Of a stretch of 32,517 nucleotides of DNA, positions 17,837 to 26,663 are shown piece after piece (positions within the stretch are counted from its first letter, which is position 1; each line of letters begins with the position of its first letter). The notes beneath the pieces were generated by a model that saw only the letters and a program-made list of their open reading frames with translations, was not told where the DNA came from and did not search any database. Made by a program: the position numbers and the translations under genes. The DNA is from Planctomycetaceae bacterium (GTDB lineage Bacteria; Planctomycetota; Planctomycetia; Pirellulales; UBA1268), in the NCBI GenBank assembly GCA_902629495.1, contig CACORA010000024.1, forward strand, positions 1 to 32,517. The letters run 5' to 3'.

Positions 17837-18070
17837 CAACACGATGGCAAGAATAAGCCCAAGAACTCCTCCGATCCACACAGCCCAATGAATGGTAGCG
17901 AGGGTAATTGCTTCATCATCTTCATGATGCGTAGCAGCAAATACAAAACTTGCTAACGCAAGAAGGGGAAGACCAAAGAACACGCCTGGAACAACATCCA
18001 CAAGCGTTGCCAAGTGTGAGATGATTGCAAAGCAATAAAAGGTGCCATTCACCATTGTTGTGAACTCCAT
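17819..18070 (-). CDS. Small multi-pass membrane protein, unknown function
   Basis: 83 residues from the ATG at 18070 (GAGA just upstream; an ATG at 18055 is the alternative). There are two hydrophobic regions, about 8–50 (AIISHLATLVDVVPGVFFGL and the segment after it) and 60–83 (VWIGGVLGLILAIVLLIGLF), separated by a short acidic THHEDDEA loop. This pattern fits three transmembrane helices. It lies 52 nt after the 229-residue membrane protein gene and is probably co-transcribed. The frame continues open upstream of 18070 into that gene, but the region there is its shadow. Confidence 0.65.
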   Translation of the reverse strand: MEFTTMVNGTFYCFAIISHLATLVDVVPGVFFGLPLLALASFVFAATHHEDDEAITLATIHWAVWIGGVLGLILAIVLLIGLF

Positions 18071-18122
18071 TTCTCTACTTATTAGGAATGATTCGCTTCC
18101 AGCTGTAAAAATTGTCGTATCG

Positions 18123-18812
18123 TTAGGCGGCAACCGCCGATGATCTTTTTTCCGTTTTGAGCTTCTTTTGTTCTTTTGCTGTAATCCCCATTGGACCTGC
18201 AAAGGCATCAAATACAACCAATATGTTGAACATGCCCGCGAGCATCGTATAAAGCGTTCCAATGTCAAAAGCTCGACCAAGCTGAAACTGCCAGATAGCC
18301 AGTTCATCACCACGAAACTGCTTTAACGGTTGACGGTCAAAAAAATCTTCCTGAACGATCGCAGGTTCTTCAGTCACCAATCGACGTGCGTACGCATCTG
18401 AAACATATTGACGAGTACGCACGGGTGGCGCAAACCATTGGCTGCAGACCAGAGGCTGACGGCCCGTTCCATTGAGAAGCCGAGACTGAATAAAGGCCGG
18501 AATAGCAGCCACTCCGATCCCAGCTTGGCCAATAAATGCCAACCGCTTGTCCGTGGGTCCCCATTCGTAGTACACGACGCGACCAGCACCAATCCACCAG
18601 CCAAAAAGAAACGTACCCAAAATAGTAATGAGAAAAAGCCGGCCCTTGAACACACGATTCTGATACAGATGGCCTAGTCCTGGAATCAGCCACCCAAGCA
18701 AGGCAGCGAGCAATGGATTCTTGAGGTCAATCGCTGAACCGTCATCAGGCGACACAGCCACAATGCGTGAGGCCCTGACAGGAGTTGTTTGGTGTGAAGC
18801 GGACGGAGCCAC
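18123..18812 (-). CDS. Planctomycete multi-pass membrane protein (DUF6677-like)
   Basis: 229 residues from the GTG at 18812. The N-terminal 30 residues are polar, then KNPLLAALLGWLIPGLGHLY, GRLFLITILGTFLFGWWIGA and an FIGQAGIGVAAIPAFIQ segment suggest helices, with a last pair around 190–212 (GTLYTMLAGMFNILVVFDAF). The G-W-L-I-P-G-L-G-H-L-Y-Q block is a TM2-like motif found in small bacterial membrane proteins. I recall this arrangement from a planctomycete family catalogued as DUF6677, but that is memory, not a search. Its function is unknown. It is followed by the 83-residue membrane protein. Confidence 0.78.
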   Translation of the reverse strand: MAPSASHQTTPVRASRIVAVSPDDGSAIDLKNPLLAALLGWLIPGLGHLYQNRVFKGRLFLITILGTFLFGWWIGAGRVVYYEWGPTDKRLAFIGQAGIGVAAIPAFIQSRLLNGTGRQPLVCSQWFAPPVRTRQYVSDAYARRLVTEEPAIVQEDFFDRQPLKQFRGDELAIWQFQLGRAFDIGTLYTMLAGMFNILVVFDAFAGPMGITAKEQKKLKTEKRSSAVAA

Positions 18813-18964
18813 GGGATCGCATACCAGAGGGAAAAAGGATCCTCGTAGTGTAAAGCATTATGACTCAAACAACCATGAGCCACTTCTTCTTCGAGGACTT
18901 TACATCTCGTAGAGACCGCAAACCTTACGTGACTGGTACGGCCTACCGGGTATTTGCGACGTTT

Positions 18965-19858
18965 TTATTCCCAGAGTTTTCTTACCGATCGCACCTGAGG
19001 ATGTTTTGGTGGTGGAGGCGTTGTATTCGAGCGTTCATGTGCTGGCAGCTTTTGGTCAGCACTCATCGGAGTCAATTCTCTCCAAACCCCTTCAACCATT
19101 GTCGAATCCACCTGGTCACGTTGCTCACTTGCTCCCACAACGGTGCATAAATGTGCCAATTGACAAATCTGCCGTGGGACACCTTTAGCAAATCGACTGA
19201 TTGTGCCAATCGCTTCATTTGTAAACAGATCGGGCTGCCCTCCAACACGCTTAAGAGCAGATATGATGAAGGAAGCAACATCAACTTCTTCCCATGGGAC
19301 CAGTTCCACTTTTACTGTGGCTCGCTGTTGAAAAGTATCCGGTATACGCGACATGCCTTCAGATGCTGCCAATGCTACAACCATTGTCTGAGAAAAAAGT
19401 GGCTCTGCTGCTGATACGATTCGTGAAATACCCTGCAGACAATCCTCCGGTGCCTGATCAAAATCATCAAGTATGATGACACTCGGGCGATCCATCAGCG
19501 TATTTTCGCGTAAGTGATTTTCGAGTTTCTGCCATGAACGAATTGGTTCTGACCGAGATGCCGCATCAAGTGGAATTCGAGATAAAAGAAGATCGAGCCA
19601 ATCCCCATCTTGAATTCCACGCACGGAAAGAAGTGTTGTTTCGGCACCACATCCAGCTAAGCGTCGCTTCACAACCGCAGCGAGATGACTCTTTCCAATT
19701 CCATTCTCACCGACGACTACGCCGCATCGCTGCTTGTGTTCAAGCAGCCACTCCAGTCGTGCCAGTGCCTCCTCTTGTGGAATACCTTCATAAAACGATG
19801 TCGGTTCCAGTGAACCGGCAAATGGGGGTGCGTCAAATTGCCATTTATCTCGTACCAT
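18965..19858 (-). CDS. ExeA/GspA-like AAA ATPase
   Basis: 297 residues from the ATG at 19858. The start KWQFDAPPFAGSLEPTSFYEGIPQEEALARLEWLLE matches the ExeA/GspA opening (x-F-x-x-P-F ... hEAL.RL). Walker A is G50-ENGIGK-S57 and Walker B is VIILDDFDQ; a sensor region LFSQTMVVALAAS and the C-terminal ISRFAKGVPRQICQLAHLC lid follow. The last about 30 residues are Pro-rich and disordered. ExeA works with ExeB to place the type II secretin through peptidoglycan, and related ATPases act with transposons; no peptidoglycan-binding domain, ExeB or transposase is present here. It diverges from rsmE across 64 nt. The role is uncertain. Confidence 0.85.
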   Translation of the reverse strand: MVRDKWQFDAPPFAGSLEPTSFYEGIPQEEALARLEWLLEHKQRCGVVVGENGIGKSHLAAVVKRRLAGCGAETTLLSVRGIQDGDWLDLLLSRIPLDAASRSEPIRSWQKLENHLRENTLMDRPSVIILDDFDQAPEDCLQGISRIVSAAEPLFSQTMVVALAASEGMSRIPDTFQQRATVKVELVPWEEVDVASFIISALKRVGGQPDLFTNEAIGTISRFAKGVPRQICQLAHLCTVVGASEQRDQVDSTMVEGVWRELTPMSADQKLPAHERSNTTPPPPKHPQVRSVRKLWE

Positions 19859-19922
19859 AGTGGAGAGTGTAAAGAGGCTTTCTTTCCACGTCACGACGAA
19901 TTGTTACGGGGTTTTCTGCAAA

Positions 19923-20636
19923 ATGAGTGACCGTTTTTTCCTCCATCATCCACCAGAAAACAATCGAGCCGTTCTCAATCAAGATGAATCCCATCACTGT
20001 CGCCATGTACTTCGAGCAAAAGCCGGTGATTGCATTCACGTTTTTGATGGTCTCGGTACAGAATGGACGGCTCGCATTACATCCATTCATCGAAATGCCG
20101 TAACGGTAGAGATTGTCGAACAACTTTCATCACAAACATCTCTGACCCGCGTACCCCTTACAGTCGCCGTTGCCCTTCCAAAGGGTGAAAGACAAAAGTG
20201 GCTCATTGAAAAACTGACTGAATTAGGAACCGATCAGATGGTGCCACTTATCACATCCCGAGGAGTCGCAGAAGCGACAGAGTCGGCACGAACAAGACTC
20301 GAACGTGCTGTCGTCGAAGCATGTAAACAATGCGGCAGAAATACACTCATGTCCATTCGTGCACCAGCGAGCCTTCAAGCACTCCCAGAATTGTTTCCTT
20401 CTCAAAAAAAACTGATTGCTCATCCAGACGGATATCCCCTTACCTCACACTCTATTCTCAATGAACAGGCCTGCCTTATTGCGATTGGGCCAGAAGGAGG
20501 TTTCACTACAGAAGAGCTTGACGTCGCAGCAACATTAGGATTTTATAAGGTATCTTTAGGACCTCATATCCTTCGCGTCGAGACAGCAGCTGTCACAGTC
20601 GCATCGTGGATGAGTCAGGTTGTGTATGGCACTTAA
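19923..20636 (+). CDS. rsmE: 16S rRNA m3U1498 methyltransferase RsmE
   Basis: 237 residues from the ATG at 19923, where the family N-terminus begins (DRFFLHHPPENN, then HHCRHVLRAKAGDCIHVFDG, the PUA-like RNA-binding domain). The SPOUT methyltransferase part includes LPKGERQKWLIEKLTELGTD, the Arg-rich SARTRLERAVVEACKQCGR, and the knot motifs IGPEGGFTTEELD and LGPHILRVETAAV. It methylates N3 of U1498 in 16S rRNA. The frame is open to a GTG at 19860 but that extension is not conserved-looking. It converges on mqnD with 14 nt between the stops. Confidence 0.95.
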   Translation: MSDRFFLHHPPENNRAVLNQDESHHCRHVLRAKAGDCIHVFDGLGTEWTARITSIHRNAVTVEIVEQLSSQTSLTRVPLTVAVALPKGERQKWLIEKLTELGTDQMVPLITSRGVAEATESARTRLERAVVEACKQCGRNTLMSIRAPASLQALPELFPSQKKLIAHPDGYPLTSHSILNEQACLIAIGPEGGFTTEELDVAATLGFYKVSLGPHILRVETAAVTVASWMSQVVYGT

Positions 20637-20650
20637 GCACAGGTGGTCCA

Positions 20651-21493
20651 TCACGGTGTCGATGAGAACACTTCTAATTGGGCACTTGTTCCAATACCTC
20701 TCTCCTGAGCTCGACGAGACAACGTCGAGAGGGCGTCTCTACCGACCTCACCCAACTCAAGCGTCCATTCGTTGACGTACAGATCAACATGTTTCATGAG
20801 CACATCATCATCAAATTCTTGAGCATACTTTCGCATGGTCGTCAAAGCAGATGAACGTTCTGCCAGTGCATACAAGAGTGAATCTCGTATGACTTGATGA
20901 ACTGCCACAATCACATCATGTGGCAGAGAACGACTGGCAAGAAGGCCCCCCAGTGGCAATGGGCTTCCTGTTTCCTTTTCCCACCTCTCCCCGAGATCTT
21001 CTACCAGAAAAAGATTACTGCTTTGCCAGGTAAATCGACCTTCATGGATACATATACCAAAGTCAGCAGAGCCACGGACAAGCCTGGGCACAATATCTGA
21101 GAAAACTACCTCTTCAACACGTGCCGTATCATGGTAATACAACTCATAGAGTAATGACGCTGTGGTATCTTCGCCTGGAGTAAGTGTCAGTTGCCGTAGG
21201 TCACATGGCCTCTGCTCGGGATGCGTTGCCAATAATAATGGCCCCACACCAAAACCTAGAGCCGAACCAGTTGGCAAAACAATATAGTTCTGAGCTAACT
21301 GAAGGGCTGCATGAAAACTTGCCTTTGCTACATCAAATACACCTTTTTTTAATCGCTCATTGAGTTCCTGTATATCAAGAAGCTCTACAACAAACTCAAG
21401 ACCTCTCCAATCGACTTTCTTCGCGAGGAGTCCATGAAAGGCAAACGTATCATTTGGACAGGTCGAGATACCAAGTCGAATGCTCCTTGTCAC
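20651..21493 (-). CDS. mqnD: 1,4-dihydroxy-6-naphthoate synthase
   Basis: 280 residues with the MqnD N-terminus LGISTCPNDTFAFHGLLAKK and the expected LDIQELNERLKKGVFDVAKASFHA and ALGFGVGPLL segments; the fold is like a periplasmic binding protein. It converts cyclic dehypoxanthine futalosine to 1,4-dihydroxy-6-naphthoate in the futalosine route to menaquinone. Start is GTG at 21493, which overlaps the mqnB stop as GTGA, with GGAGGAG just before it. Pairing with mqnB confirms the assignment. mqnA, mqnC and mqnE are not in the window. Confidence 0.95.
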   Translation of the reverse strand: MTRSIRLGISTCPNDTFAFHGLLAKKVDWRGLEFVVELLDIQELNERLKKGVFDVAKASFHAALQLAQNYIVLPTGSALGFGVGPLLLATHPEQRPCDLRQLTLTPGEDTTASLLYELYYHDTARVEEVVFSDIVPRLVRGSADFGICIHEGRFTWQSSNLFLVEDLGERWEKETGSPLPLGGLLASRSLPHDVIVAVHQVIRDSLLYALAERSSALTTMRKYAQEFDDDVLMKHVDLYVNEWTLELGEVGRDALSTLSRRAQERGIGTSAQLEVFSSTP

Positions 21494-22137
21494 AACTCCT
21501 CCGTAATACTTTGTAAAGCAAGGAAGGATGCTGCCCGTAGAGCTTCGTCAATACACCACTGAGCCTGATCGCGTTGTCCAGCCTGATTTGAAATTCCTCG
21601 AATAATCTGCCATGGCACACCTGCCATTTCACATGCAATGGCAACACCAAAACCTTCCATATCCTCAGCACTGGCATCAGGATACATCTGCTGACGCACA
21701 GTAACATCATGATTATTTTTAGATGCCGCACACACTGTGAGAAGTGTCTTGGATGTAGTATCTCGAACATCTCCAATTCGATCAGCTATCGCAGGACACT
21801 CAGAACGCTGATTTCCAGGCCACTGTAGCCAGCCCATGGATGCCGGCCCCTCAAAATCCTCTCCAGTGCCTGCTCCGATGCCGTAGCAGGCCACTTGATG
21901 AAAGCAGTATGCCTTTGCAATCTCGAGCTTATCTCCAAATGCACCAGCAATCCCAATAAGCGTAACTGCCGAGGGCTTGAGGGCACATAACAATTGAGCT
22001 GTCCGAGCTGCGGCAGCTATCGCACCAAAGCCACAGAGCTCCATGCTTATATCTGCTTGATATGAAGAAAGAACTTCCTTGACAACACGATTTTCTTTCT
22101 GTGTTGGAACAAGAATCATATGTGCTTGAGTTGTCAT
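21490..22137 (-). CDS. mqnB: Futalosine hydrolase
   Basis: 215 residues, nucleoside phosphorylase fold. IGIAGAF near residue 60, then AEDMEGFGVAIACEMAGVPW (the D-M-E-G ribose-binding segment) and IRGISNQAG with the catalytic-type Asn, are as in MqnB. It releases hypoxanthine from futalosine or, in some lineages, adenine from aminofutalosine. The gene lies directly before mqnD with a 4-nt overlap. The upstream non-coding region (about 300 nt) should contain the promoter. Start is ATG at 22137; a second ATG six codons later (22119) is possible. Confidence 0.92.
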   Translation of the reverse strand: MTTQAHMILVPTQKENRVVKEVLSSYQADISMELCGFGAIAAAARTAQLLCALKPSAVTLIGIAGAFGDKLEIAKAYCFHQVACYGIGAGTGEDFEGPASMGWLQWPGNQRSECPAIADRIGDVRDTTSKTLLTVCAASKNNHDVTVRQQMYPDASAEDMEGFGVAIACEMAGVPWQIIRGISNQAGQRDQAQWCIDEALRAASFLALQSITEEL

Positions 22138-22440
22138 TGCATACCTAAGCGAGATACATCTCTCTACTGCATCGCTGCCGTATCCTAAAATATTCTTCTC
22201 TGCTCGGTTTGTATTCCCAAACTTTCAGAAATCAACCAAGATGTGACGGTCCCGCATTCATCTATCATTTCGAAGGTCGAACCCAGAAACGTTACATCTA
22301 CAACTATAGCCCTCATGACGTCCTTGTTCCGCAATACAAACAAAACCCCAATGGTGCGGACACGTCGATCCGGAGAGCCATCTACGCCAAAACAATTTGT
22401 GTGGAACCAATCATTTCTCTGTATCCGACATACGAATCAA
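22138..22440. other. Gap upstream of mqnB with long open frames but no supported gene
   Basis: About 300 nt between the mqnB start and the stop of the sugar isomerase-like gene, both minus strand. It is open over most of its length in several frames. One is a minus-strand frame of about 80 codons ending at about 22189 that reads NCFGVDGSPDRRVRTIGVL but has no ATG or GTG near its beginning. Plus frames 22209–22475 and 22243–22446 also stay open. None is recognisable, none has a good ribosome site. A hairpin (GAGAT/ATCTC, 22151–22162) sits close to the mqnB start. The promoter of mqnB–mqnD is probably here. Confidence 0.5.
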
Positions 22441-23235
22441 CTATAACGACCGTAACAGGCTGGCTGCCGCAATAATATCTGATATCGCATCTGAGGCATG
22501 CACATGCTCCAGCCCAAGCCAACCGTGGTAACCACGTTCTTCAAGCGATCCAAGCACACGTGGTACATCCAGGTCGCCCGCTCCTAACGGTGCTGGGTCA
22601 CCGCGCCCAGCATAGGAACCACCAACAGCATCTGTCATGTGTACAAATCCAATATGTGTACTGAGTTGTTCAATTGCCCGAACGGGGTCATGCCGAAACA
22701 CAATCAACGCCCCTGTCACAATATCTACTTGTAAACTTCCCTCTGGAAGAGCTTCGATAACCTTTAAAACCTCTGTGGGTGAGGCACGTCCAACTTCTGC
22801 ACAGAGCGTTGCTCCAACACGAAGCCCATGGGCTCCAATGTCAGTGAGAACCTCGACAAGCATCGACCACCTTGCATCCACAGATTCATCTTCTTGCGGC
22901 ACTGGGATATCCCCAAGATGGGTTGTCACAACACGGGCCCCTAAGGACTGGGCCATTTGCAAAGCTGCCTTTGTTGCAGCGACTCGAGCTTCGATTCTTT
23001 CAACGTCTGCATACCCACCTCGGGTAGGAAAAGATATCGCCGATACGGTAAGTCCCTCGTCCTCGAGCCACTTACGAATCTGACGAAGGCCTGTCTGCGA
23101 AACCTCTTCCGCATGAATACCATGTCGACCATCAATTTCGACACCAGAAACTCCCAGCTCTCGAGCGCGAGCAAAGGATTGCTTAAGATTACGGGACAGA
23201 GATAGAGCCGGCACTGAGAGTCGGGATGGTTCCAT
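22441..23235 (-). CDS. Sugar phosphate isomerase/epimerase-like TIM-barrel protein
   Basis: 264 residues, xylose isomerase-like (AP endonuclease 2 family) TIM barrel. Repeating strand–helix units are visible: GVSGVEIDGRH, LTVSAISFPTRGGY, GARVVTTHLGDIP, VGATLCAEVGRA, LQVDIVTGALI, IGFVHMTDAVGG and HGWLGLEHV. The Glu in C-A-E-V, the Asp in Q-V-D-I, the His in V-H-M-T-D and the Glu in G-L-E-H fit the metal site of this superfamily. The substrate is unknown; such proteins in planctomycetes act on sugars, inositol or hydroxypyruvate. Divergent from the Nif3 gene across 26 nt. Confidence 0.85.
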   Translation of the reverse strand: MEPSRLSVPALSLSRNLKQSFARARELGVSGVEIDGRHGIHAEEVSQTGLRQIRKWLEDEGLTVSAISFPTRGGYADVERIEARVAATKAALQMAQSLGARVVTTHLGDIPVPQEDESVDARWSMLVEVLTDIGAHGLRVGATLCAEVGRASPTEVLKVIEALPEGSLQVDIVTGALIVFRHDPVRAIEQLSTHIGFVHMTDAVGGSYAGRGDPAPLGAGDLDVPRVLGSLEERGYHGWLGLEHVHASDAISDIIAAASLLRSL

Positions 23236-23261
23236 AGTGCGTCTCAGTATATCCTCGAAAT

Positions 23262-24077
23262 ATGATGAATCTAAACGAAATCATGATTGCCCTCGAGGGC
23301 ATTGCACCACTACGGTTAGCTGCTGACTGGGACACCGTAGGTCTCCTCGTTGGTCATCACACTAGAACAATCAAAAATGTCTTGGTATGCCTCACGCTGA
23401 CAGAGCCTGTGGCACAAGAAGCGGTTCAAAAGAACATCGATCTGATAGTAAGCCATCACCCACTCCCTTTTCAGCCCGTGGCAAAAATAACTGATGGTGC
23501 AGCAACGGGTCGTATCCTTCTCGCCCTTATGGAAAACAAGATTGCAGTCTGGAGTTCACACACCGCCTGGGATTCAGCACCTTCTGGCATCAATGACCTG
23601 TTAGCGGACCAAGCAGGTTTACATAGCGTTCTTCCGATTGAGCCAGACTCGCTTGATGCCACTGTGGGAGTTGGACGTATGGGCAATGCTCCTCAAGGTC
23701 TCTCCGTCGCAGATCTTGCCAACGCCCTGGTGGATTCTCTCAAACAAGCCGACAGCAGTGTCACTGTATCCGGTTATCAGATTGCAGGGGATGGAACTCA
23801 CCCAGCTGGTAAAGTAGGTATCGTTTGTGGAAGTGGTGGAGGAATGATCCATGCAATACGAACAGCAGGGTGCAACACCTTCATCACGGGAGAGCTCAAA
23901 CTCCACGATGCGTTAGAAGCAACCGCTTCTGGAGTCAATGTCATTGCTTTGGGCCACCATGTGAGCGAACGATTCTCCATGGAAGTCCTCGCAAAGCGAT
24001 TGAAGAAAAGGTGCCCTGCAGTTGACTGCATGGTGAGTTGCCACGACCTTGATCCATTCAATTGGTTCGCTTGCTAA
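23262..24077 (+). CDS. Nif3-like dinuclear metal-center protein
   Basis: 271 residues, the usual length of the shorter form without the inserted PII-like domain. LAADWDTVGLLVGH, NIDLIVSHHPLPFQPV (metal-binding His pair), AVWSSHTAWDSAPSGINDLLA (a third metal-binding His), GKVGIVCGSGGGMI, FITGELKLHDALEA and VIALGHHVSERFSMEVLAKRL (late His and Glu) follow the Nif3/YbgI order. Proteins of this family form toroidal hexamers; a GTP cyclohydrolase or hydrolase role is suggested but not settled. It begins 26 nt from the divergent isomerase-like gene and is followed by the GT2 gene. Confidence 0.92.
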   Translation: MMNLNEIMIALEGIAPLRLAADWDTVGLLVGHHTRTIKNVLVCLTLTEPVAQEAVQKNIDLIVSHHPLPFQPVAKITDGAATGRILLALMENKIAVWSSHTAWDSAPSGINDLLADQAGLHSVLPIEPDSLDATVGVGRMGNAPQGLSVADLANALVDSLKQADSSVTVSGYQIAGDGTHPAGKVGIVCGSGGGMIHAIRTAGCNTFITGELKLHDALEATASGVNVIALGHHVSERFSMEVLAKRLKKRCPAVDCMVSCHDLDPFNWFAC

Positions 24078-24120
24078 ACGATGGATTGCGAGAAGTCTTT
24101 TTAGCGCTACACTTTTAAGC

Positions 24121-24864
24121 ATGCCTCAAACTACTAACAAACGCCGTTTCCTGACTGCACTACCTGTTTTCAATGAGGTCAAGCATGTCGAAGCTGTTCT
24201 CAAGGAAGTGCTCAAGTTCACTGACGACGTTCTCGTTGTGGATGATGGTTCTACAGATGGCACAATTGATCTCCTCACCAGTCGTTCAGATATCCAACTA
24301 ATCCAGCATGATTCAAATCTTGGATATGGTGCAGCACTCCATACTGCGTTCAAAGCCTCACTTGATGGACCTTGGGATGGCCTTATTACGATCGATTGTG
24401 ACGGACAACATCAGCCTAAAATGATTCCAGCGTTTATGGCCGCTGTGAACCCAGGCACGGCTGATATTGTGAGTGGAAGCCGGTATCTCAAACACTTTCC
24501 GGGAGACTCTACACCCCCAGTTTCTCGTCGTCAGGTCAATGCTCAGATTACGCGTGAACTCAACACCCGTTTTGGTCTTTCTCTCACAGATGCGTTTTGT
24601 GGTTTCAAAGCATATGCAAGAACGGCTCTCGAACATCTTCATGTCAGTGAAACTGGATACGCGATGCCACTCGAGCTCTGGGTGCAGGCTGCGACTGCCA
24701 ATTTGCGAATCATTGAGATACCCGTTCCTCTTGTCTACCTCGATATGACGAGGAGTTTTGGGGGCGCACTGGACGATGCAGTGACTCGTCTGGCCTACTA
24801 TCGCTCTGTCCTTGATCGTGCGGAGTTGGCTGTGGCAACTCAAACCTCGGCAACCGCAAAATAA
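24121..24864 (+). CDS. Family 2 glycosyltransferase (DPM1-like)
   Basis: 247 residues from the ATG at 24121; the frame is open upstream into the Nif3 gene but the family begins just after this ATG. The GT2 core shows ALPVFNEVKHVEAVLKEVL, VLVVDDGSTDGT (nucleotide-binding Asp), LGYGAALHTAF and TIDCDGQHQP with the D-x-D-type metal site, then VSGSRYLKHF. There are no transmembrane helices, so it resembles soluble dolichyl-phosphate-mannose-synthase-type enzymes. It probably makes a polyprenyl-phosphate sugar; the sugar is not known. It starts 43 nt after the Nif3 stop. Confidence 0.9.
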   Translation: MPQTTNKRRFLTALPVFNEVKHVEAVLKEVLKFTDDVLVVDDGSTDGTIDLLTSRSDIQLIQHDSNLGYGAALHTAFKASLDGPWDGLITIDCDGQHQPKMIPAFMAAVNPGTADIVSGSRYLKHFPGDSTPPVSRRQVNAQITRELNTRFGLSLTDAFCGFKAYARTALEHLHVSETGYAMPLELWVQAATANLRIIEIPVPLVYLDMTRSFGGALDDAVTRLAYYRSVLDRAELAVATQTSATAK

Positions 24865-24931
24865 GTACATTGGTGCCGAGTTTCAAAAACGTTTAATACC
24901 ATCAGCCCTTCGGCTCAAAAAACAATAGGTT

Positions 24932-26602
24932 ATGCCAGCTTTTCGACGTATTCAAAAGCCGCCAAGTGCCTCAGGTGGCCGACTCATTCATCCACCGATC
25001 ACTGCCTCATCAGATGCACCTGCTGCTTCGATCGAGACGCTTGTGGACAACAACCGACTCCTTCGAGCTGCTTTCAGTACCAGAATCGGTGATATGAAGT
25101 TGTGGGAATTGATTGCAGCAACTCGCCGAGAGGTACTCACTGTGGCTGCTGAGTACTCTGGTAGCTACAGAGACGTCGATCGTCCTAAAAATGTTGCTGA
25201 ATGGATTGCGCGTCCAATTGTCATGGGGGGGCATCAGCCCGACCTCTTTCACCCTGGTGTCTGGCTCAAGAATTTCGTACTTGATTCATATGCGAAGCAA
25301 TTGGGAGGAACGGCGATCAATCTTGTGATTGATACCGATCGGTGTTCTCGAACAAGCGTTGACGTACCGGTTGGAACCCCGGAACAGGCACACTTTGAGG
25401 AAGTTTTTTTTGATCTCCCAGCACCAGAAATGGCATGGGAAGAACGAGGCATCCTTGATGCCGATTGTTTTAGTCGTTTTGGCCGTGTTGCCAGTGATGC
25501 CTTGCGTCCTTTGGTGCCGGATGCTGTCCTTCGACGTTGGTGGCCGCTCGCTGTTGAGCGGTCAGAAGAATCGCATCGCCTTGGACTGGCAATTGCTCAG
25601 GCACGACACATCCTAGAAGAACGGTATGGTCTTGAAACGCTCGAACTACCGATGAGTGAAATGGTCCGCTTGCCAACTGTCATGGTATTCATTGGTTGGC
25701 TTTTGGCACACACCCGACTCCTGCATGATGCCTACAACAGTGGGCTGGCGTCCTATCGAGCTGCTCATCGAGAACGTAGTCTCTCCCGACCCATGCCGAA
25801 TCTTGTCAGCCGCACGCAAGATGGTGATGAAGGTGAGTGGCTGGAAATACCATGGTGGATCTGGTCACAGGAAGATCCGAGACGACGTCGAGCCTTTGCC
25901 AACATGTCTACGCCTGGTGGGATGACAATTTCTGACATGGAAACACTCCGTGTTGAATTGCCTATTTCAGCAGAAACATCTCCCTCCAAGTGGGTCGATG
26001 CCCTGTCTCGCATGGAAGAACATGGCATCCGCTTCCGTCCTCGAGCCATCATCACAACGTTATTAGCTCGAGTATTGGTGGCAGATGCGTTTGTCCACGG
26101 AATCGGTGGGGCAGCCTACGATCAACTCACCGACGATATTGTCCGTCGAATGACCGGCTGTGAGCCCCCCCGTTTTGCGATGGCATCAGGAACACTGCGG
26201 CTGCCGATTGCAGAGACCTACGAAGGACGTGAGTGCCTCAATCCAGCAGCTGAACTTGCTGATGTCCATAACCTGCTTCGTGATTTGGAATTTCATCCGG
26301 AACGACATCTAACACCAGTGGAAAACCAGCCGGAGCAGGCTCGTGACCTGATTAATGAGAAATGGCGATGGATTGATACACACCCGACAGTGACCCTCGC
26401 AAAAAGGAGATGTCGTGAAATTCGAGCTGCCAATGAACGACTTTCCGTCTTCACGAGACCAATTCGCACAGAATTACTCGCCCGCGTGAATCCACTTGCA
26501 CAGGCGATGCGAGCCCAAAAAGTACTCGCATCTCGTACGCATCCATGGTGCTTTTTCCCGGAAAACACACTGAAAAAATTCCTACTACTGGAAACTGACT
26601 GA
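24932..26602 (+). CDS. Divergent BshC-like protein
   Basis: 556 residues, no signal peptide. I recognise no assigned planctomycete family, but the layout resembles BshC, the cysteine-adding enzyme of bacillithiol synthesis (about 540 residues). G100-HQPDLFHPGVWLKNFVL then INLVIDTDR sits where BshC has G-x-Q-x-G-L ... Y/K ... P-V-I-P-x-x-W-V-A-x-E-D. RPRAIITTLLARVLVADAF with HGIGGAAYDQLTDD (about 369–402) sits where BshC has T-R-P-L-x-Q-x-x-x-x-P-x-L-A-x-x-x-G-P-G-E-x-x-Y. The C-terminal helical stretch and WCFFP ending are also alike. The catalytic E-D-H-D segment is not conserved, so activity may differ. The GNAT gene follows after 61 nt. Family membership is an inference. Confidence 0.6.
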   Translation: MPAFRRIQKPPSASGGRLIHPPITASSDAPAASIETLVDNNRLLRAAFSTRIGDMKLWELIAATRREVLTVAAEYSGSYRDVDRPKNVAEWIARPIVMGGHQPDLFHPGVWLKNFVLDSYAKQLGGTAINLVIDTDRCSRTSVDVPVGTPEQAHFEEVFFDLPAPEMAWEERGILDADCFSRFGRVASDALRPLVPDAVLRRWWPLAVERSEESHRLGLAIAQARHILEERYGLETLELPMSEMVRLPTVMVFIGWLLAHTRLLHDAYNSGLASYRAAHRERSLSRPMPNLVSRTQDGDEGEWLEIPWWIWSQEDPRRRRAFANMSTPGGMTISDMETLRVELPISAETSPSKWVDALSRMEEHGIRFRPRAIITTLLARVLVADAFVHGIGGAAYDQLTDDIVRRMTGCEPPRFAMASGTLRLPIAETYEGRECLNPAAELADVHNLLRDLEFHPERHLTPVENQPEQARDLINEKWRWIDTHPTVTLAKRRCREIRAANERLSVFTRPIRTELLARVNPLAQAMRAQKVLASRTHPWCFFPENTLKKFLLLETD

Positions 26603-26663
26603 GTCAACGCATATCTTTGTCGCTCAACGGAATGGTTTTTGTGCTCCAAGGAGAGGAGACTTT

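Noticed and set aside
24358..24870. 170-codon minus-strand frame
   Set aside because: Antisense to the GT2 gene, which has all its motifs.
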